Assembly: GCA_021784635.1 (NCBI GenBank)
Contig: JAJYHS010000181.1
Coordinates: 994 to 6,059, forward strand
Origin: a bacterium
GTDB taxonomy: Bacteria; Bdellovibrionota; Bdellovibrionia; Bdellovibrionales; UBA1609
Length of the DNA stretch: 5,066 bases
Direction: 5' to 3'
Shown here: one piece after another, positions 1-5,066 of the stretch
Position numbering within the stretch: the stretch's first letter is position 1
Layout of the letters: the number at the start of each line of letters is the position of its first letter
Notes under the pieces: generated by a model
The model's input: the letters and a program-made list of their open reading frames with translations, nothing else
Told to the model about the DNA's origin: nothing
Databases searched by the model: none
Translations under genes and position numbers: made by a program

Positions 1-7
1 AAGGGGG
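1..7 (+). promoter_or_regulatory. Ribosome binding site deciding the start at 14
   Basis: AAGGGGG is a strong purine-rich Shine-Dalgarno sequence. Its six-base spacing to the GTG at 14 favours that start over the TTG at 8. The promoter, if any, lies left of the window. Confidence 0.6.
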
Positions 8-13
8 TTGCCA

Positions 14-478
14 GTGATAAAAGCGATAAAGTTGACAGTTACAATTTTAGTTTCAGTGATGACCGTCACGTTGGCGGCAATTCAAACGGCGGGGGCTCAA
101 ACCGTTTCGCATAAGGTTGTACTGTGGACCTGCCCATACGCTAAAGGTGCCAAGATATTGGTTGAAGCTAATACAATCGGAAACAGTCTCGCGCTTGATA
201 CCAACGCAACGAGTGTTTTAAACATCGTTAATAATAAAGTCGCTGAACGTATAGTCGGTAAGTATTTGGTCGACTCTGTTGATTCAAGCGAAGCCGCCGC
301 TGTCTTTAAGAACAGACAACCAATTTTTTATGTTAGCAATGATGCCGGGAATGGGCCATTTACGGGGTACGCGGAATTGCCGTCGCAAAGGCGATCTATA
401 AATTTTGAGTGTATGTCGCCCAAATATAATTTGGGGTCAAATATTCTTCGTATAATAATTAACAGTAAACGAAATTAA
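14..478 (+). CDS. Small secreted protein of unknown family
   Basis: I do not recognise the family. Read from the GTG at 14 the product is 154 residues. Residues 1-28 form a Sec signal peptide: a short basic start (K3, K6), a hydrophobic stretch ending in TVTLAAIQ, and a likely signal peptidase I site after AGA (28), before QTVSHK. The mature part is about 126 residues with exactly two cysteines (C40 in WTCPYAKG, C133 in NFECMSP), which could form one disulfide, and it ends in a basic tail (SKRN). It is probably periplasmic or extracellular. GTG at 14 is preferred because AAGGGGG at 1-7 sits six bases upstream; a TTG at 8 in the same frame directly abuts that site and is badly spaced. The gene converges on the YHYH lipoprotein gene with only seven bases between the stop codons. 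The reading frame and signal peptide are convincing, but no function can be given. Confidence 0.8.
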   Translation: MIKAIKLTVTILVSVMTVTLAAIQTAGAQTVSHKVVLWTCPYAKGAKILVEANTIGNSLALDTNATSVLNIVNNKVAERIVGKYLVDSVDSSEAAAVFKNRQPIFYVSNDAGNGPFTGYAELPSQRRSINFECMSPKYNLGSNILRIIINSKRN

Positions 479-485
479 TCGATTC

Positions 486-1712
486 TCAGCAACCGGTGCA
501 GTTTGCGGGCGTGCCATAGTAATACCTTACGGCAGTCGTTGCTTGCGATGGTGTTTGCCCGATTAACCCTGAGGGTAGCGTCTGAAATACTCCGCCGTTG
601 CCGTGGCCGGTGAGTAGCCACGCATCAACCCATTGGCCGGAACAAGTTTCCGTTGGAGTATTATAAGAATCGTCCGTTTCGCCGTCGTCGGCCGATTTTA
701 TTCCGCCGGATTCATCATAACACCCCTTCCACTCCGTCAAATGGTAATGAAAAATCGACTTACCACCTGTCGGTGGTACGCCGACGTGACCGCCGTAAAT
801 GTACATATCGCTTGATGTTCCCGTGAGCGTGTCGCCGCCTTGACTCGATAAACCGTTGTCACGGTAACCGTTAGCGATACTACCGGGTTCGTTTATGTAC
901 GTTGAACTTGCATAATCGCTTGCGTAATTTGAATTGTCGTTTCGGCCATAAATGAAAAATCCATCGCGCATGACACCTATAAGCCGATCGTCGTCGTAAC
1001 TTAAAGCAAACGGTTCACCGTGATAATGATATTCGCCGTTACTTTGCGGGTGGCCGCCGCATTGGTCGAACGAGCCGTCTTCAGCAAAAATATTGTCGGT
1101 CCCGGCCGCGACATCGTCAAAAATCATGACGCCGTTGAGGGCCATCCCCACTGCGCCCATGCCCATTGTTTGTGATTTCGGCGGCGAAGCCTCGGTCGGG
1201 TTGAGTGGAACATACATCGTCACATTTTGCGCCGAAATTGAATTCGGGTCGGGGAAGGCCGTAGTGTACAACTGGTAAAGCGTGTCGAATAGTCCCGTAA
1301 CCGTAAAGCCATTCGCCGTAAAATTATATGACCCCGAAGTGGGATAATAATTGCTGTCGTAATTGGGCAAGTCGTCTGTTTGTAAACTTACATAAGTTGC
1401 ATTCAAGATATTCGTTGTGGATGCATAACTGCTAGTCGCTAAACCCTCCACGACGTTGCACGAAAAATCGAGCCAGTTGCCGTTTAAACCGAGGTCTTGG
1501 CGTGCGGTCGCGCACGGATTTGTATACATACTGATTTGGTAACAGACACGCTTGGTCGTATTAAACGCATAGGTAATAACAGCCGTGTTCGACACAGTTA
1601 CATAACTGGTTAGAGTGCGGGTCGTGCTCCCGGGAGTGTAAGCGTTGGAACTGCTAGCACCCGAGCAGCCCGCTAAGAATGCGACAAAGACGAGCAGAAA
1701 GGCGCCGAACAT
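486..1712 (-). CDS. YHYH domain-containing lipoprotein
   Basis: The product is 408 residues. The N-terminus MFGAFLLVFVAFLAGC is a lipoprotein signal with a classical LAGC lipobox, so C16 would be lipidated; serine at +2 suggests outer-membrane sorting if the E. coli rule applies. Residues about 35-170 are rich in Thr, Tyr and Asn and probably beta-stranded. Residues about 183-335 carry the YHYH domain: ALNGVMIFDD (191-200), DQCGGH (216-221), the signature YHYH (228-231), LIGVMRDGFFIYGRND (244-259), YGGHV (306-310) and a second copy FHYHLTEWKGC (321-331). Eight further cysteines (57, 67, 85, 218, 331, 357, 405, 408) would allow four disulfides, and the protein ends in CTGC. YHYH domains are known as a family but their biochemical role is not established; metal binding by the histidines is a guess. 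The ATG at 1712 is chosen for its signal peptide and ideal ribosome binding site. It lies 80 bases downstream of the jelly-roll lipoprotein gene and may be co-transcribed with it. Confidence 0.9.
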   Translation of the reverse strand: MFGAFLLVFVAFLAGCSGASSSNAYTPGSTTRTLTSYVTVSNTAVITYAFNTTKRVCYQISMYTNPCATARQDLGLNGNWLDFSCNVVEGLATSSYASTTNILNATYVSLQTDDLPNYDSNYYPTSGSYNFTANGFTVTGLFDTLYQLYTTAFPDPNSISAQNVTMYVPLNPTEASPPKSQTMGMGAVGMALNGVMIFDDVAAGTDNIFAEDGSFDQCGGHPQSNGEYHYHGEPFALSYDDDRLIGVMRDGFFIYGRNDNSNYASDYASSTYINEPGSIANGYRDNGLSSQGGDTLTGTSSDMYIYGGHVGVPPTGGKSIFHYHLTEWKGCYDESGGIKSADDGETDDSYNTPTETCSGQWVDAWLLTGHGNGGVFQTLPSGLIGQTPSQATTAVRYYYGTPANCTGC

Positions 1713-1718
1713 GACTGA

Positions 1719-1725
1719 TCCCCCT
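1719..1725 (-). promoter_or_regulatory. Ribosome binding site of the YHYH lipoprotein gene
   Basis: On the minus strand the bases read AGGGGGA, six bases upstream of the ATG at 1712. This decides the start: a TTG 31 codons further upstream (1805) is in frame but would bury the lipoprotein signal and overlap the preceding gene. Confidence 0.8.
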
Positions 1726-1792
1726 AAGAATTTATTTTGCAGCACGAATTTGGCCGTGTCTATCTTAGGGCGAGAGTATGCAGTCGGTTTTG

Positions 1793-2890
1793 TCAGTCTT
1801 TGCAACCGATGCGTTGAGTGGCCAAGACAACGTCGTCGTACAAAATGGTTTGGTCTTGCGACGCATTGGCCATATAGGCGTCGTTAGCCTGGTAATATGA
1901 GCCCAGTAAAACGCGCTTTATAAGCACGTCGCTTGCCGAGCGAAAATTAAATCCTGAAAATGGTTGTGGATTCGTGTCGTATTGGCCGAAGGTGAAAAAC
2001 TGGTCGCGTAGCCAAGTTCCAAGCGGAGTGCCCTGTTCAAAATCACCAACCAGTTGATTGTTGACCCAATATTTTAAAAGCCCATTTGATTGACCGACGT
2101 CATTCACTTTAGTTTCGAGCTCTAAACAGAACCATTTATTTCGCGGCATGGGTGTTTGGTTGGCCGGATTAAAACCGTTGCCATAATAGTAGGTGACCCC
2201 TTGATCGCCTGCACAACCCGGTACGGCGGTTCCGTTATTACAACGGCCCGATCGCATCAGATACCAATAGACGTAATAAAAAAAAGTGTTATTGCTTGTC
2301 AGGTCAAAATTATACCAAAATCCATTATTACCACCGGGCACTGTATCGGCTAAACCGTCGCTATTGTAGGTTGGATTGCCAGCCGTTACGCGAATCCAAT
2401 GGTGCGGATGAAGTGTGTTGCCGACAATTTGCACATACATTCGCTCGTACAATACCGGCACCGGTGTTGGTAGTTGATACTGAACATACGCCGAAATATA
2501 GGGGCCTAGGTTACTGTTGAGTTGCGACATAGTCACCGTCGTCTGAAGATAGTGCGAACCGCCGTTGGCCATCGCCGGGTTATCCACTATGTTGATATAT
2601 CGGCCGATTGTGCCGGGGTCGTAATTTGTCCAACCGTTGTAACCGTTTTCGAAATTCGTATAGTTAATGACGCTCGGATCATATTGTATGCCGACGTCGC
2701 CAGGATACTTGGCCGACAAGCCCACGCCGGTTGTTGTAGATCCGCTCCCGCCAGCCGGGCCTGTCGCCCCTACCGACTGAGTTGATGAAGCATTTTGGGC
2801 TGAGCCAAGTACGGCTTTGAAACCGTTTGAACAACCCGATGTTGCAACTGCAAGCGATAAAAATGCAAAGGACCAAAATTTTTGCTTCAT
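1793..2890 (-). CDS. Lipoprotein with concanavalin A/polysaccharide lyase-like jelly roll
   Basis: The product is 365 residues. The lipoprotein signal is MKQKFWSFAFLSLAVATSGC, with C20 lipidated and serine at +2. The lipobox TSGC is atypical because -3 is threonine rather than Leu/Val/Ile. Residues about 28-60 are a Gly/Ser/Thr-rich linker. The rest is beta-rich and resembles the concanavalin-A-like sandwich of polysaccharide lyases and LamG-like proteins: NFENGYNGW (79-87), YERMYVQI (148-155), HPHHWIRV (161-168), then NKWFCLELETKVND (251-264) followed by GQSNGLLKYWVNNQLV (266-281), which matches the usual 'W..E..vk.N..G..nG.l..W.n..lv' pattern, and YDDVVLATQRIG (351-362), matching the closing 'DDvvvat..IG' strand. 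Four cysteines remain (217, 226, 255, 363). Binding or cleavage of an extracellular polysaccharide is possible, but I cannot identify catalytic residues. The ATG at 2890 lacks a clear Shine-Dalgarno sequence; a GTG at 2929 would add 13 residues before the signal and is less likely. Confidence 0.85.
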   Translation of the reverse strand: MKQKFWSFAFLSLAVATSGCSNGFKAVLGSAQNASSTQSVGATGPAGGSGSTTTGVGLSAKYPGDVGIQYDPSVINYTNFENGYNGWTNYDPGTIGRYINIVDNPAMANGGSHYLQTTVTMSQLNSNLGPYISAYVQYQLPTPVPVLYERMYVQIVGNTLHPHHWIRVTAGNPTYNSDGLADTVPGGNNGFWYNFDLTSNNTFFYYVYWYLMRSGRCNNGTAVPGCAGDQGVTYYYGNGFNPANQTPMPRNKWFCLELETKVNDVGQSNGLLKYWVNNQLVGDFEQGTPLGTWLRDQFFTFGQYDTNPQPFSGFNFRSASDVLIKRVLLGSYYQANDAYMANASQDQTILYDDVVLATQRIGCKD

Positions 2891-3038
2891 ACTATAAATG
2901 ACTGCAACTTTTGGGCCGAGATTTGTCACTTCATCTTAAGCAGGTGGCTTCGCATGGAACAAAATTGTGCACGGCAATGACAGTGTCTAAAACATGTTCG
3001 ACGAAATATAAACTGATTCAATTTGAGACGATCAATCA
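2891..3038. other. Intergenic gap between SH3-repeat and jelly-roll genes
   Basis: These 148 bases separate two minus-strand genes. I see no hairpin with a T-run, so no convincing terminator. A weak promoter-like pair on the minus strand (TTGATC, 17 bases, TTTATA, about 3010-3038) is possible but matches consensus poorly. An eight-base palindrome AACATGTT at 2991-2998 is too short to call an operator. Whether the lipoprotein genes have their own promoter here or are read through from upstream cannot be decided from sequence. Confidence 0.4.
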
Positions 3039-3854
3039 TTAGTAGTCGTCTGAAAATGATTCACCACTTATGACCGAGGGGCAAGATGGTTCACCTCTGA
3101 GGGTGCTGAGTGGCAATAGAAGTTCGAGCCGCTGCGTGTATTTCGATTTAAAAAGCCGAGAAGACGCTTTTTGAATTAGTGAAGGTTTCTCCGCAAGATA
3201 GGTGATGGGGAGTGCAAATGAAACGAGCGCCATACCATTAGCCCAGAGGCTTAGAATTTTACATTTTATTTTAAACGAGCTTACTTTCGGCCTCCCCCCA
3301 AGAACGCGCAATTGAATATTTACATATTGTTTCGTACGAAATCCGCCGAGTTTTCGAACTTCGTGAATCAGTTCGTCCGGGCTAAATAAAGTAGGTTTCT
3401 TTGCGGCATTACGAAGAACCGCAATGTTGCCATTGCTTAGTACTGCCGCAACGAGACCTCTTGATCCATCTTGCGTCAATACGGGTTGACCCGCTGCGAA
3501 TGAATAAGCAGGCATTAATTTAAGATCGCTCGGCGGTAGTATGGCGCTATGAGCTTCAAGATGCCACTGGTATTGGTAGCCGGCCCTTTGTTGATTCGCC
3601 GTAAGAGTCGGGCTAGCGGCAAGCCCAAAATATACTTCAGCGAGACGGCCGTGTTTGGATATCCGTTCTACTTTGCCGATACGACCGTCGGGCAAGGTAA
3701 CGAGATCACCAGATTTAAACGTATGTTCAGAAAGTGGTTGAGATAGGCTGAAATTGCCTTTATCGCCGCCGTTACTTTTGCTCGCCGAGGCATGAGCGTA
3801 CAACGGGTTAAACATCAAAGTAAAAACCACGAATGTCGAAATTGATATTTTCAT
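3039..3854 (-). CDS. Secreted protein with tandem SH3/KOW-like repeats
   Basis: The product is 271 residues. Residues 1-22 are a signal peptide (MKIS start, hydrophobic STFVVFTLMF, probable cleavage after YAHA), followed by a Ser/Lys/Gly-rich stretch. Two similar small beta-barrel units follow: GDLVTLPDGRIGKVERIS (49-66) running to EVYF, and GQPVLTQDGSRGLVAAVLS (122-140) running to AVLRN. Each ends in a related segment, ILPPSDLKL (105-113) and LFSPDELIH (156-164). A third, decayed copy may span 175-252, closing with LLLPLSTL. The pattern 'G..V...DGr.G.V..i...g...V' is typical of SH3/KOW-like folds, often used for protein, nucleic-acid or cell-wall contacts, but no ligand can be named. The mature protein looks basic apart from its acidic end (SGESFSDDY). 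The ATG is preceded by TAGGAG at an 11-base spacing, slightly long. It heads the minus-strand group and is divergent from the BAX inhibitor gene. Confidence 0.85.
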   Translation of the reverse strand: MKISISTFVVFTLMFNPLYAHASASKSNGGDKGNFSLSQPLSEHTFKSGDLVTLPDGRIGKVERISKHGRLAEVYFGLAASPTLTANQQRAGYQYQWHLEAHSAILPPSDLKLMPAYSFAAGQPVLTQDGSRGLVAAVLSNGNIAVLRNAAKKPTLFSPDELIHEVRKLGGFRTKQYVNIQLRVLGGRPKVSSFKIKCKILSLWANGMALVSFALPITYLAEKPSLIQKASSRLFKSKYTQRLELLLPLSTLRGEPSCPSVISGESFSDDY

Positions 3855-3865
3855 TATTATTTTAG

Positions 3866-3871
3866 CTCCTA
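3866..3871 (-). promoter_or_regulatory. Ribosome binding site of the SH3-repeat gene
   Basis: TAGGAG on the minus strand, with 11 A/T-rich bases before the ATG at 3854. It is a good core with a somewhat long spacer. Confidence 0.5.
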
Positions 3872-3921
3872 GATGACTTCAAATTTCTGCGGCCGTTTGG
3901 TCTTCGTTCTCTTTACGCTTA

Positions 3922-3937
3922 CAAAATAAATATTTTG
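3922..3937. repeat. Perfect palindrome in divergent intergenic region, possible operator
   Basis: CAAAATAAATATTTTG consists of two perfect seven-base arms, CAAAATA and TATTTTG, around two A residues. It lies about 68 bases upstream of the SH3-repeat start and about 40 bases upstream of the -35 element of the BAX inhibitor promoter, so a bound dimer could affect either gene. It is AT-rich and could be chance; no known regulator's site is recognised. Confidence 0.35.
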
Positions 3938-3950
3938 CTCAGTTAAAACC

Positions 3951-3994
3951 TCGGTAAACAGTTCGACATCCGGGGCTTGCAACAATCGGTAAAA
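3951..3994 (+). repeat. Direct repeat TCGGTAAA, two copies 35 bases apart
   Basis: TCGGTAAA occurs at 3951-3958 and again at 3986-3993. The second copy lies between the -35 and -10 elements of the promoter for the BAX inhibitor gene, where a bound protein would block transcription. Eight bases in two copies is weak evidence for a regulatory site. Confidence 0.25.
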
Positions 3995-4004
3995 GTCATA
4001 TAAT
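3977..4004 (+). promoter_or_regulatory. Sigma70-type promoter, probably giving a leaderless mRNA
   Basis: A consensus -10 box TATAAT at 3999-4004 is preceded, at a 16-base spacing, by TTGCAA at 3977-3982 (four of six matches to TTGACA). Transcription would start about seven bases past the -10 box, around 4011-4013, which is at the A of the BAX inhibitor gene's ATG. No Shine-Dalgarno sequence lies before that ATG, which agrees with leaderless initiation. Confidence 0.6.
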
Positions 4005-4012
4005 GGCAGTTA

Positions 4013-4753
4013 ATGGCATTTAGTTTTGGCGAATTAAAATCTGGTAATCCAGCGCTTCGCAAAGCGTTTAGTCGGCCGCACGCCGCGTACGGCAGTGACG
4101 TGATGACGGTGTCTGGCACGGTCAATAAAACCGGAATTCTATTTCTGCTTTTAATTGCAGGAGGGTATTTCGGTTGGGGCCCAAGCGGCGCGCCGTTGAT
4201 GTTTCTGTGTTTGATCGTCGGATTTATTTTAGCCCTTGTAATTAGCTTTAAGCAAAATCTCGCTCCCGCGCTTTCGCCGATCTATGCAATTGCTGAAGGT
4301 GTGGTTCTTGGCAGTATTTCGTCTATTGCCGAACGTGCCTATCCGGGCATCGCCATGAACGCATTTCTTCTTACTCTCAGCACTATGGGGCTGATGCTTG
4401 CGCTCTATCATTTTAAAGTCATTCGTGCGACGCCGCTTTTTCAAAAAGTGGTTTTTTTCGCGACCGGCGCCATAATGATGACCTACCTTGTGGATATGGT
4501 GATGGGTATGTTTGGGCATTCTGTCCCGTATTTAAACAGTGCCTCGCCGATCGGCATCGCGATTTCAGTTGGTATTGTGATTGTCGCGGCCTTGAATCTG
4601 ATTATGGATTTTGAAGTGATCCATCGCGGGGCTCAGATGGGCGCGCCAAAATATATGGAATGGTACGGTGGGTTTGCTTTGATCGTCACTCTAGTCTGGC
4701 TCTATCTTGAAATCTTAAATTTGCTCTCAAAGCTGTCATCACAGCAGCGGTAG
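4013..4753 (+). CDS. Bax inhibitor-1/YccA family membrane protein
   Basis: The product is 246 residues and looks complete for the longer bacterial BaxI subfamily. The N-terminus has the subfamily's soluble motif SGNPALRKAFSR (10-21) and then MTVSGTVNKTG (31-41) leading into the first helix. Seven membrane segments lie near residues 41-57, 61-79, 87-105, 113-133, 144-165, 178-198 and 216-237. The third begins with the conserved SPIYAIAEGVVLGSIS (88-103). LNLIMDFEVI (194-203) and LYLEILNLL (230-238) hold D199 and E233, which I infer occupy the places of the two aspartates that form the pH-sensing pair in the calcium-leak homologue YetJ of Bacillus subtilis. It is an inner-membrane protein; ion leak and stress roles are known for some homologues but not shown here. 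An in-frame stop at 4001-4003 leaves ATG 4013 as the only sensible start. The stop codon directly touches that of the next, convergent gene. Confidence 0.93.
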   Translation: MAFSFGELKSGNPALRKAFSRPHAAYGSDVMTVSGTVNKTGILFLLLIAGGYFGWGPSGAPLMFLCLIVGFILALVISFKQNLAPALSPIYAIAEGVVLGSISSIAERAYPGIAMNAFLLTLSTMGLMLALYHFKVIRATPLFQKVVFFATGAIMMTYLVDMVMGMFGHSVPYLNSASPIGIAISVGIVIVAALNLIMDFEVIHRGAQMGAPKYMEWYGGFALIVTLVWLYLEILNLLSKLSSQQR

Positions 4754-5066
4754 TCACAAGGCCGTGGTCCCCAAAGGGACCACCTGAGTTGAATCTTTCA
4801 TCAATTTAACCGGCAGCCCAGCCGGATCGGTGATCGTGAGGGGCGACAGTTTCGAACTCATGAACGGCTTGGGTATTCGAAAAGTCAGCGTAAATCGGGC
4901 ATATTTAAATATTTTGGGATTGGCGATACCGACATCCGCGATCGACTGCCCCGCGAGCGTGACCGTTTCTATTTGATAATCTTCGCCGATCCAAAGATAT
5001 TTTGGTTCTAATTGGGTCTCAGTCGAAGCGTCTTTAAGAGTGACGAGAAGGGGGTCGGCTGGTGTT
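4754..5066 (-). CDS. Unrecognised protein, C-terminal part only
   Basis: An open minus-strand frame enters from the right edge and runs 103 codons to TGA at 4754-4756; the start lies beyond the window. The other two minus-strand frames meet stops early (TAA near 5036, TAG near 5010), supporting this frame. The visible part begins TPADPLLVTLKDAS and includes LEPKYLWIGEDYQIETVTL, then ADVGIANPKIFKYARFTL, TFRIPKPFMSSKL, TITDPAGLPVKLMK and the end VVPLGTTAL. It has alternating hydrophobic residues typical of beta strands, no cysteines and no membrane segment. The style would suit a periplasmic or surface beta-sandwich protein, but no family is recognised and no signal peptide can be checked. It converges on the BAX inhibitor gene with no base between the two stop codons. 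Confidence 0.75.
   Translation of the reverse strand, partial: TPADPLLVTLKDASTETQLEPKYLWIGEDYQIETVTLAGQSIADVGIANPKIFKYARFTLTFRIPKPFMSSKLSPLTITDPAGLPVKLMKDSTQVVPLGTTAL
4764..4783. terminator. Hairpin at convergent gene ends, possible bidirectional terminator
   Basis: GTGGTCCC at 4764-4771 and GGGACCAC at 4776-4783 form a perfect eight-base stem around a CAAA loop. It starts 11 bases past the BAX inhibitor stop and lies inside the last codons of the opposite gene. Neither strand has a T-run after the stem, so classic intrinsic termination is not supported; it could block 3' exonucleases or slow polymerase. Confidence 0.4.

Noticed and set aside
633..1278. Plus-strand open frames at 633-815 and 1093-1278 opposite the YHYH lipoprotein gene
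   Set aside because: They lie fully inside a confident gene on the other strand and encode low-complexity shadow peptides.
1713..1805. A 31-residue N-terminal extension of the YHYH lipoprotein from a TTG at 1805
   Set aside because: It would place 31 polar residues before the lipoprotein signal and overlap the preceding gene, while the ATG at 1712 has an ideal AGGGGGA six bases upstream.
2156..2876. Several 65-87 residue frames overlapping the jelly-roll lipoprotein gene on both strands
   Set aside because: All lie within a confident coding region, overlap one another, and show no signal or domain.
2991..2998. Palindrome AACATGTT, considered as a LexA-like operator
   Set aside because: The flanks do not fit the spaced GAAC/GTTC or similar SOS boxes, and eight-base palindromes are expected by chance.
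4003..4023. Six-codon frame MAVNGI overlapping the BAX inhibitor start, considered as a leader peptide
   Set aside because: The predicted transcription start lies downstream of its ATG, and it has no ribosome binding site.
4229..4519. A 96-residue antisense frame inside the BAX inhibitor gene, His- and Lys-rich
   Set aside because: It is the complement of well-conserved membrane-helix codons; the odd composition follows from the hydrophobic codons opposite, and there is no supporting ribosome binding site or family.
1..5066. Mobile element, CRISPR array, tRNA or defence system
   Set aside because: No transposase or integrase, terminal repeats, regularly spaced repeats, tRNA-like folds or nuclease/effector domains were seen on either strand.

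Overview
The window looks like ordinary chromosomal DNA of a free-living or predatory Gram-negative bacterium. It has moderate GC (roughly mid-to-high 40s percent, judged by eye, not counted), purine-rich ribosome binding sites of the AAGGGGG/AGGGGGA type, and mostly exported proteins: two lipoproteins and two proteins with Sec signal peptides. This density of orphan envelope proteins would fit Bdellovibrionota or a related delta-type proteobacterium, but no marker gene settles that. No RNA genes, mobile elements, CRISPR arrays or phage genes are visible, and no stretch over 300 bases lacks a gene.

Layout. 14-478 (+): small secreted protein of unknown family. 486-1712 (-): lipoprotein with a YHYH domain. 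1793-2890 (-): lipoprotein that looks like a concanavalin-A-type jelly roll, resembling polysaccharide lyase/LamG-like proteins. 3039-3854 (-): secreted protein with two clear, and possibly a third decayed, SH3/KOW-like repeats. 3855-4012: divergent intergenic region with a sigma70-like promoter for the rightward gene and a perfect palindrome. 4013-4753 (+): seven-helix Bax inhibitor-1/YccA-family membrane protein. 4754-5066 (-): C-terminal part of an unrecognised protein whose start lies beyond the window.

How they fit together. The three middle genes share the minus strand. The two lipoproteins are 80 bases apart and may be co-transcribed as a surface or outer-membrane pair; a role in binding or cutting an extracellular polymer is only an inference. 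The right-hand genes are a separate block. The BAX inhibitor gene has a promoter so close to its ATG, with no Shine-Dalgarno sequence, that its mRNA is probably leaderless. Its stop codon directly abuts the stop codon of the convergent gene. I see no strong evidence for an undescribed multi-gene system. The best leads are the leaderless promoter, the lipoprotein pair and the gapless convergent junction with a hairpin inside coding sequence.
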